Position numbers and translations under genes: made by a program. From assembly GCF_001590905.1 (NCBI RefSeq), contig NZ_BCTT01000016.1, positions 35,307-99,306 of the forward strand: DNA of 64,000 bases, given 5' to 3'. Numbering within the stretch: position 1 is the first letter of the stretch; each line of letters opens with the position of its first letter. Positions 57,755-64,000 of this stretch are shown piece by piece. The notes under the pieces were generated by a model that searched no databases, was not told the origin of the DNA, and was given only the letters and a program-made list of their open reading frames with translations. The DNA comes from Serratia grimesii NBRC 13537 (lineage in GTDB: Bacteria; Pseudomonadota; Gammaproteobacteria; Enterobacterales; Enterobacteriaceae).

Positions 57755-57868
57755 GTCGAAATAGCGGTCGAGGGTAACTGAATGCCTCTCTGAAAGTTGA
57801 GCTTACTCAGCAGCCAGGTAAGTGACGGCAATCAGCGTCCCTGTTATTTCGAAGGATGAAGGATATAA
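57755..57868. repeat. Degenerate ERIC-like sequence before pat
   Basis: Ends ATTTCGAAGGATGAAGGATATA like ERIC ends and has a palindromic middle (CTTACTCAGC...AGGTAAGTGACGG). The ribosome site of pat follows at once. Confidence 0.5.
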
Positions 57869-57879
57869 AGGAGTCGTGC

Positions 57880-60528
57880 ATGAGCCAGCGAGGGTTAGAA
57901 GCGCTTTTACGTCCTAAATCGATTGCCGTTCTCGGCGCTTCACAACAACCTGGCCGCGCCGGCAACCTGATGATGAGCAACCTGCTGGCTGGTGGATTCA
58001 ACGGGCCCGTGATGCCCGTCACGCCGCGTTACAAGGCCGTATGCGGGGTGATGGCTTACCCAGACGTCGCCAGTCTGCCTATCAGCCCCGACCTGGCAAT
58101 ACTGTGCACCCATGCTGAGCGGAACCTTGCATTAATTCAGGCTCTGGGTGAGCGCGGTTGCAAAACCGCCATTGTTCTCTCCTCTCCACCAGAACAGTTC
58201 GCCGAGTTAAAAGCTTATGCGCAGCGTTATTCGATGCGCCTGCTGGGGCCAAACAGTCTGGGCCTGCTGGCCCCCTGGCAAGGTATCAATGCCAGTTTCT
58301 CGCCGGTCCCGATCCTCAAGGGCAAACTGGCGTTCATTTCTCAGTCCGCCGCGGTAGCCAATACCATTCTCGACTGGGCGCAACAACGTGAAGTCGGTTT
58401 TTCCTATTTTATCGCGCTCGGCGATAGCCTGGATATTGACGTCGACGACCTGCTGGACTTTCTGGCGCGCGACAGTAAAACCAGCGCTATCTTGCTGTAT
58501 CTGGAAAACATCAGCGATGCGCGCCGCTTTTTATCCGCATCCCGCAGTGCTTCACGCAACAAGCCGATTTTGGTCGTCAAGAGTGGTCGCAGTCAGCAAG
58601 CTCAGTTATTGCTTAACAGCCAGCAAGGGCTAGATGCCGCCTACGATGCTGCTATTCAACGTGCCGGGTTACTGCGCGTGCAGGATACTCATGAGCTGTT
58701 TTCCGCGGTGGAAACCCTGAGCCATATGCACCCGCTGCGCGGAGAACGGTTGATGATTGTCAGCAACGGTACCGCACCTGCTGCAATGGCTCTGGACGAG
58801 CTGTTGGGCCGCAATGGCAAGCTGGCGCAGTTAGGGGACGAGATCCTGACGCAGCTTGGCGAGGCTTTGCCCGAGTTTATCCTCGCCGGCAACCCGATTG
58901 ACCTGCGTGATGACGCGACACCGCAACGTTATCTGGCGGCGGTTAAAACGCTGCTCGACAGCCATGACTATGACGCCTTGCTGCTGATCCACGCTCCAAG
59001 CGCTGCGGCCCCTGGTACGATCACGGCTGAACGTATTATTGAAGCCATCCGCCAACACCCACGTGGCAAACGCATTACCCTGCTCACCAATTGGTGCGGC
59101 GAATATTCGTCGCAGGAAGCGCGGCGACTATTTACCGAGGCCGGTATTCCCACCTACCGCACTCCGGAAGGAGCAGTAACCGCGTTTATGCATATGGTGG
59201 AGTATCGCCGTAATCAGAAACAGCTGAAAGAGACCCCAGCATTGCCAATAGGTTTGACGGCCAATACTGCCGATGCTCATAGGCTGATTCAGCAGGCATT
59301 GTCCGAAGGCGCGACGCAGCTCGATACCCATGAAGTGCAATCGATTCTGCAGGCCTATGATCTGACAACACTACCCACCTGGATTGCCGAAGACAGCGCC
59401 GAGGCAGTGCATATTGCCGAACAGATTGGTTACCCGGTAGCGCTCAAACTGCGTTCACCCGATATTCCCCATAAGTCTGAAGTTCAGGGCGTCATGCTCT
59501 ACTTACGTACCGCGACCGAAGTGCAGCGTGCCGCAGAAGCTATTCTCGATCGCGTTAAACGCACTTATCCGCAGGCTCGTATTCACGGTCTGTTGGTACA
59601 GAGTATGGCGAATCGTGCCGGGGCACAGGAACTGCGTATTGCTGTTGAACAAGATGCCATTTTTGGCCCGCTGATCATGCTGGGCGAAGGCGGGATTGAA
59701 TGGCGACAGGAAAATCAGGTTTCCGTAGCTCTGCCCCCATTAAATATGGCACTGGCACGCTATCTGGTGCTGCAGGCCGTGAAAGGAGGCAAAATCCGCG
59801 GACGCAGTGCCCTCAGACCGCTTGATATTCCTGGGCTGAGCCGTCTGTTGGTGCAGGTGTCTAACTTGATTCTCGATTGCCCGGAAATCACGCGGCTGGA
59901 CATCCACCCGGTATTGGCTTCCGGCAGCGAATTCACCCTACTCGACGTTTCCATGCAACTTGCTCCGTTTACGGGTGATCCACAAGCCCGTCTGGCTATC
60001 CGCCCTTATCCACATGAGCTGGAAGAAACCATTGAATTGAAAGACAGTTCACATTGTCTGTTCAGGCCGATCTTGCCGGAAGACGAACCGGCGTTGAAAC
60101 ACTTTATTGATCGCGTGACCAAGGAAGATCTCTATTATCGCTACTTCAGCGAGATCAACGAGTTTACCCATGACGATTTGGCTAACATGACGCAGATCGA
60201 CTACGATCGGGAGATGGCTTTTGTTGCCGTGCGTGATGAACAAATCATTGGCGTAACGCGCGCCCTTTCCGACCCAGACAATATCGATGCGGAGTTCGCC
60301 GTACTGGTACGTTCCGATCTGAAAGGGCTTGGTTTAGGGCGACAACTGTTGGAGAAAATGATCGCTTATGCTCGTGCCCACGGGCTGACCCGCCTGACCG
60401 GGATCACCATGCCAAACAATCGCGGAATGATCGGGTTGGCACAGAGACTGGGCTTTGGCATTGATGTGCAACTTGAGGACGGTATCGTCAATTTGACCCT
60501 GCCGTTGCAAGCGGAGGATGCGCAGTGA
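57880..60528 (+). CDS. pat: Protein lysine acetyltransferase Pat (PatZ/YfiQ)
   Basis: 882 residues, near E. coli PatZ (886). N-terminal acyl-CoA-synthetase-like (NDP-forming) domains (about 1-460), ATP-grasp-like part, and C-terminal GNAT domain (about 700-870; RSDLKGLGLGRQLLEKMI binds acetyl-CoA). Acetylates acetyl-CoA synthetase and others. GGAG precedes ATG 57880. Confidence 0.94.
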   Translation: MSQRGLEALLRPKSIAVLGASQQPGRAGNLMMSNLLAGGFNGPVMPVTPRYKAVCGVMAYPDVASLPISPDLAILCTHAERNLALIQALGERGCKTAIVLSSPPEQFAELKAYAQRYSMRLLGPNSLGLLAPWQGINASFSPVPILKGKLAFISQSAAVANTILDWAQQREVGFSYFIALGDSLDIDVDDLLDFLARDSKTSAILLYLENISDARRFLSASRSASRNKPILVVKSGRSQQAQLLLNSQQGLDAAYDAAIQRAGLLRVQDTHELFSAVETLSHMHPLRGERLMIVSNGTAPAAMALDELLGRNGKLAQLGDEILTQLGEALPEFILAGNPIDLRDDATPQRYLAAVKTLLDSHDYDALLLIHAPSAAAPGTITAERIIEAIRQHPRGKRITLLTNWCGEYSSQEARRLFTEAGIPTYRTPEGAVTAFMHMVEYRRNQKQLKETPALPIGLTANTADAHRLIQQALSEGATQLDTHEVQSILQAYDLTTLPTWIAEDSAEAVHIAEQIGYPVALKLRSPDIPHKSEVQGVMLYLRTATEVQRAAEAILDRVKRTYPQARIHGLLVQSMANRAGAQELRIAVEQDAIFGPLIMLGEGGIEWRQENQVSVALPPLNMALARYLVLQAVKGGKIRGRSALRPLDIPGLSRLLVQVSNLILDCPEITRLDIHPVLASGSEFTLLDVSMQLAPFTGDPQARLAIRPYPHELEETIELKDSSHCLFRPILPEDEPALKHFIDRVTKEDLYYRYFSEINEFTHDDLANMTQIDYDREMAFVAVRDEQIIGVTRALSDPDNIDAEFAVLVRSDLKGLGLGRQLLEKMIAYARAHGLTRLTGITMPNNRGMIGLAQRLGFGIDVQLEDGIVNLTLPLQAEDAQ

Positions 60529-60681
60529 CCTATGTCGCAATGCGCTACGAATCCACCACTTAACGCCAAAACATACGCACAATCGGGGCAACTAGTGGTA
60601 TTATCGCCCGATTATTCGATTTATTGTTTTTCCGTATTTGGCGTTCAGGCCATCTAATCATGAGAGAAGAAGCGCACTGTG

Positions 60682-62037
60682 ATGTTGTCAAAATTTAAAC
60701 GTAGCAAACATCAACAACACCTTGCACAACTGCCCAAACTCCCTCAGACGGTAGCTGATGTACGCACCTTGTACACGCCGTCTGACTACCGCGCTACGCT
60801 GCTGGACTTAATCGCTCACGCCACCAAACGTATTTATCTGGTCGCTTTGTATCTGGAACACGACGACGCCGGACGCGATATCCTCAACGCCCTTTATCAG
60901 GCGAAGCAACGATGCCCGGAGCTGGAGGTTTGCATTCTGGTCGACTGGCATCGTGCCCAGCGTGGACGTATCGGAGCCGCAGCCGCCAATACCAACGCTG
61001 ACTGGTACTGCGCCATGGCGGACCAGCACCCAGGGTTGCCGGTGCCGATATATGGCGTGCCCGTCAATACCCGTGAAGCCTTGGGCGTGTTGCACCTGAA
61101 AGGCTTTGTGATCGACGATACCGTGATTTATAGCGGTGCCAGTATCAACGACGTGTACTTACATCAGCACGAGAAATACCGTTACGATCGTTACCAGTTG
61201 ATCACCAACGGTGAGTTGGCTAATACTCTGATCGATTACATCAAACAGCACCTATTGTCCGCGGGTGCCGTACAACGATTGGATCGTGACGATCGTCCGA
61301 AAAGCCCGGAGATCAAAAACGAAACTCGCCTTTTCCGCTTTGGCCTGCGCCGCGCCGGTTATCAGTTTCGCAATAAGGCGGGCAACGACGAGCTTGCAGT
61401 AACGCCTCTGGTTGGGCTGGGCAAACAAAGTGTGTTGAATAAAACGATTCACCATCTGATGTCCTGCGCCGATCAAAAACTGACGCTGTGTACTCCTTAC
61501 TTCAATCTCCCGGCGTTACTGGTGCGCAATATCATTTATCTGCTGCGTGAAGGTAAACAGGTAGAGATCATTGTTGGCGATAAAACCGCTAATGACTTCT
61601 ATATTCCGGAAGATCAGCCGTTCAAAATTATCGGTGCGTTACCTTACCTGTATGAAATCAACCTACGGCGCTTTCTCAGCCGCCTGCAGCGGTATGTCGA
61701 TACCGGTCAGTTGATTGTTCGTTTATGGAAAGACGGCGATAACAGCTATCACCTGAAGGGCATGTGGGTAGATGATGAATGGCAGTTGATTACCGGTAAT
61801 AACCTCAATCCACGAGCTTGGCGGTTGGATCTGGAGAATGCCATTCTCATTCACGATCCTAAGCAAGAGTTACGTGAGCAGCGACACAAAGAGTTGGAGT
61901 GCATCCGTACCCATACCACCGTGGTGGGACACTACCTGGAATTACAAAGCATTCAGCAGTATCCGATTAAAGTTCGCAAACTGATCCGTCGTCTGCGCCG
62001 TATCCGCATCGATCGATTGATTAGCCGTATACTGTAA
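60682..62037 (+). CDS. pssA: Phosphatidylserine synthase
   Basis: 451 residues, equal to E. coli. Phospholipase D superfamily with HKD motifs HLKGFVIDDTVIYSG and HLKGMWVDDEWQLITGNN. Makes phosphatidylserine from CDP-diacylglycerol, first step to phosphatidylethanolamine. Basic C-terminus (RKLIRRLRRIRIDRLISRIL) binds ribosomes or membrane. GTG one codon upstream is less likely. Confidence 0.97.
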   Translation: MLSKFKRSKHQQHLAQLPKLPQTVADVRTLYTPSDYRATLLDLIAHATKRIYLVALYLEHDDAGRDILNALYQAKQRCPELEVCILVDWHRAQRGRIGAAAANTNADWYCAMADQHPGLPVPIYGVPVNTREALGVLHLKGFVIDDTVIYSGASINDVYLHQHEKYRYDRYQLITNGELANTLIDYIKQHLLSAGAVQRLDRDDRPKSPEIKNETRLFRFGLRRAGYQFRNKAGNDELAVTPLVGLGKQSVLNKTIHHLMSCADQKLTLCTPYFNLPALLVRNIIYLLREGKQVEIIVGDKTANDFYIPEDQPFKIIGALPYLYEINLRRFLSRLQRYVDTGQLIVRLWKDGDNSYHLKGMWVDDEWQLITGNNLNPRAWRLDLENAILIHDPKQELREQRHKELECIRTHTTVVGHYLELQSIQQYPIKVRKLIRRLRRIRIDRLISRIL

Positions 62038-62063
62038 TCCCGCTATAATTCAGCTATCGCAGA

Positions 62064-62088
62064 CCCCGGCCAATGCCGGGGTTTTTTA
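62064..62088 (+). terminator. Terminator of pssA
   Basis: CCCCGGC-CAAT-GCCGGGG followed by six Ts. Confidence 0.9.
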
Positions 62089-62116
62089 TATGCCATGACA
62101 ACAGGATGTTTTCATT

Positions 62117-62449
62117 ATGCGCCCACTCCACTGCCTGGCCGTGCTCCCCTTCTTACTCTTCACCAGCGGTTGCACTCATTTGGCCAATGACAGCTGGACC
62201 GGTAAGGACAAAGCACAGCATTTTGTTGCTTCAGCTGCCTTTGCTGCCGCCGGTGCTGCGTATGGCGATCATCAAAACTGGAGTGAAGCCCGTAGCCGGA
62301 GTTTCGGTCTGATGTTCTCGATCGGGCTCGGTGCCGCCAAAGAACTGTATGACAGTCGTGAAGGCGGCACCGGTTGGAGCTGGAAGGACTTTGCCTGGGA
62401 TGTTGCGGGCGCGGCGACCGGTTACAGCCTGTATCACGCAACTCGCTGA
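62117..62449 (+). CDS. yfiM: YfiM lipoprotein (DUF2279)
   Basis: 110 residues. Lipobox FTSGC, Cys19. Contains [21 protein letters not shown] and [28 protein letters not shown], the DUF2279 signature. Outer-membrane lipoprotein of unknown role. Converges on kgtP with one base between stops. Confidence 0.9.
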   Translation: MRPLHCLAVLPFLLFTSGCTHLANDSWTGKDKAQHFVASAAFAAAGAAYGDHQNWSEARSRSFGLMFSIGLGAAKELYDSREGGTGWSWKDFAWDVAGAATGYSLYHATR

Positions 62450-62450
62450 T

Positions 62451-63761
62451 TCATAGTTGGATCTCTTTTCCTTTACGATGCAGCCTGAGCGAAACAATCA
62501 ACGCCAGCAGACACATGCCAGAAACATACCAGAAGAAGGCATTCTCCGCGCCGAACGATTTCAGCGACAACGCCACATATTCTGCTGACCCACCAAACAT
62601 CGCGTTAGCTACTGCGTAGGATAGCCCAACCCCTAATGCCCTCACTTCCGGCGGGAACATCTCCGCTTTCAGTAATCCACTGATCGAGGTATAGAAACTC
62701 ACAATAAACAGCGCCAGGACGATCAGGCCGAATGCGGCATAAGGGTTAGTCACATTTTTTAGCGTTAGCAGGATCGGTACCGTCAATAAGGTCGCAAACG
62801 AGGCGAAGATCAGCATTGAACTACGGCGGCCAATCTTGTCCGATAATGCCCCGACTAACGGTTGTAATAGCATGTAGATAAATAACGCAGCGGTCATGAT
62901 GCCGCTGGCCAACTTGGCGTCCATTCCAGACGTGTTGACTAAATACTTCTGCATATAAGTGGTGAAGGTGTAAAAGCTCAATGAGCCACCGGCAGTAAAG
63001 CCCAGTACCATCAGAAAGGCTTTCCGGTTTTTCCACAATCCTTTCAGTGAACCGGCGTCTTTATGGTTACGGGTTTTGGCATCGGAGGTTTCATTCAATG
63101 AGCGGCGCAGATACAAGGCAACCACGGCCAATACTGCCCCAATGGCAAAAGGAATACGCCAGCCCCAAGCTTTGAGCTCTCCGGCAGAGAGGATTTGTTG
63201 TAACGCAACCAGAACCAGCAACGCCAGTAATTGGCCACCGATCAGCGTCACATATTGAAAAGAAGCATAGAACCCACGCCGCCCCTTTATTGCCACCTCA
63301 CTCATATAGGTGGCACTGGTACCGTATTCACCGCCCACGGATAATCCCTGGAACAACCGCGCAATCAACAGCAGCGCCGGAGCCCAACTCCCGATTGATT
63401 CGTAAGTCGGTAAACAGGCGATCACCAGCGATCCTGCGCACATCATGCAGACTGAAATCAACATCGAGTTTTTACGGCCATGCTTATCGGCGATATAACC
63501 GAATAGCCAGCCACCGATCGGGCGCATAAAGAAACCAGCAGCAAAGACGCCAGCAGTTTGCAGTAATTGGGTCGTGCTGTTACCTGCTGGGAAAAATGAA
63601 GCGGCAAAGTAAATAGAACAAAAGGAATAGACGTAAAAATCAAACCATTCCACCAGGTTTCCCGACGACGCCCCTACAATGGCAAAAATACGCTTCTTTT
63701 TGTCCTGAATTGCCAGATCAGCGCCTTCTCTATCCTCAATGACCGAGGTTGTTTCTGTCAT
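62451..63761 (-). CDS. kgtP: Alpha-ketoglutarate permease KgtP
   Basis: 436 residues, twelve helices, metabolite:H+ symporter branch of [23 protein letters not shown] opens the family, with [13 protein letters not shown] and [18 protein letters not shown]. Proton symport of 2-oxoglutarate. Located beside an rRNA operon as in E. coli, with a 190-bp AT-rich gap to it. Confidence 0.95.
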   Translation of the reverse strand: MTETTSVIEDREGADLAIQDKKKRIFAIVGASSGNLVEWFDFYVYSFCSIYFAASFFPAGNSTTQLLQTAGVFAAGFFMRPIGGWLFGYIADKHGRKNSMLISVCMMCAGSLVIACLPTYESIGSWAPALLLIARLFQGLSVGGEYGTSATYMSEVAIKGRRGFYASFQYVTLIGGQLLALLVLVALQQILSAGELKAWGWRIPFAIGAVLAVVALYLRRSLNETSDAKTRNHKDAGSLKGLWKNRKAFLMVLGFTAGGSLSFYTFTTYMQKYLVNTSGMDAKLASGIMTAALFIYMLLQPLVGALSDKIGRRSSMLIFASFATLLTVPILLTLKNVTNPYAAFGLIVLALFIVSFYTSISGLLKAEMFPPEVRALGVGLSYAVANAMFGGSAEYVALSLKSFGAENAFFWYVSGMCLLALIVSLRLHRKGKEIQL

Positions 63762-63952
63762 TTTATATTCTCCGAGCCGAATAAATCATGAGGTCGGCGT
63801 CCTGCCGATCATAATGTAAATCAATTGTTAGTATTTAGTTAACAATTAAAACAAATAGCGGGCGAAGAATATAGCGTGATTTATGTGATGCGCATTGAAG
63901 AGTGGTATGAAATTAAGTGGAATGGTGGCAATTTATTTATAGCAGACACAGC

Positions 63953-63980
63953 AAAAAGCCCCATGCTTACGCATGAGGCT
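63953..63980 (-). terminator. rRNA operon terminator
   Basis: On the minus strand, AGCCTCATGC-GTAA-GCATGGGGCT then TTTTT, directly after the 5S 3' end. Typical of rrn terminators. Confidence 0.8.
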
Positions 63981-63994
63981 TTCTACTTTGTTTG

Positions 63995-64000
63995 ATGCCT
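63995..64000 (-). rRNA. 3' end of 5S rRNA (partial)
   Basis: The last six bases read AGGCAT on the minus strand followed by CAAA, the end of enterobacterial 5S rRNA (GCCAGGCAU) and its usual flank. Only six bases are in the window; position after kgtP and the terminator support it. Confidence 0.6.

Overview
The window is a chromosomal segment of a gammaproteobacterium of the order Enterobacterales, most likely a Serratia of the liquefaciens/plymuthica type. The basis is near-identity at the amino-acid level, judged from memory, of the housekeeping proteins to enterobacterial families, the phospholipase pair phlA-phlB at the left edge (described in Serratia liquefaciens), ERIC repeats, and Enterobacterales-specific gene order. 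No plasmid, prophage body or CRISPR array is present. Gene density is high and almost everything reads as intact.

Layout. 1-1300: secreted phospholipase operon phlA-phlB (minus). 1290-8900: core block grcA, ung, grpE, nadK, recN, bamE, rnfH-ratA, smpB, ssrA (tmRNA), with recognisable regulatory DNA: an FNR site pair before grcA, a sigma-32 promoter before grpE, two LexA boxes before recN, and tandem ERIC repeats before bamE. 8900-9350: a decayed P4-type integrase start next to ssrA, a former integration site, followed by Zur-type zinT. 10000-30000: an accessory stretch of small regulator/enzyme/transporter modules (yibHI, DUF3313 lipoprotein, four LysR, one AraC and one MocR regulator, GNAT enzymes, DoxX, smrA, ygaC, yhhS-type MFS, esterase, DHA2 efflux pump, acid-shock protein asr, NicO metal transporter, ygaM). 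29900-33900: nrdHIEF, class Ib ribonucleotide reductase, with a pair of NrdR boxes. 33900-39100: a toxin-antitoxin pair, DUF1289, SDR, LysR, periplasmic metallo-beta-lactamase-fold hydrolase and a CitS-like 2-hydroxycarboxylate transporter. 39400-41700: CitAB/DcuSR-type two-component system. 42100-46530: proVW with two tandem, diverged proX genes. 46570-49960: LysR, an intact ygaY-like MFS, and ygaZH. 50100-54990: mprA, an outer-membrane factor, emrA and emrB, apparently a self-contained tripartite efflux operon. 55170-63760: yfiF, trxC, tapT (yfiP), pat (yfiQ), pssA, yfiM, kgtP. The last six bases match the 3' end of a minus-strand 5S rRNA, so an rRNA operon probably lies just beyond the window.

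Compared with E. coli K-12 order recalled from memory, ung and yfiF are neighbours there but are separated here by about 52 kb (grpE to emrB), with every block in the same orientation. The block has therefore been moved, not simply inverted, in one of the lineages.

The most unusual points are the tandem proX pair in which the first copy has changed ligand-pocket residues, the emr operon carrying its own outer-membrane channel, the integrase ghost at ssrA, the 123-bp tandem ERIC array, a 33-residue putative membrane protein behind asr, perfect palindromic operators beside two LysR genes, and an unrecognised 112-residue coiled-coil protein. I did not find a convincing wholly new biological system; the items above are the best candidates for follow-up.
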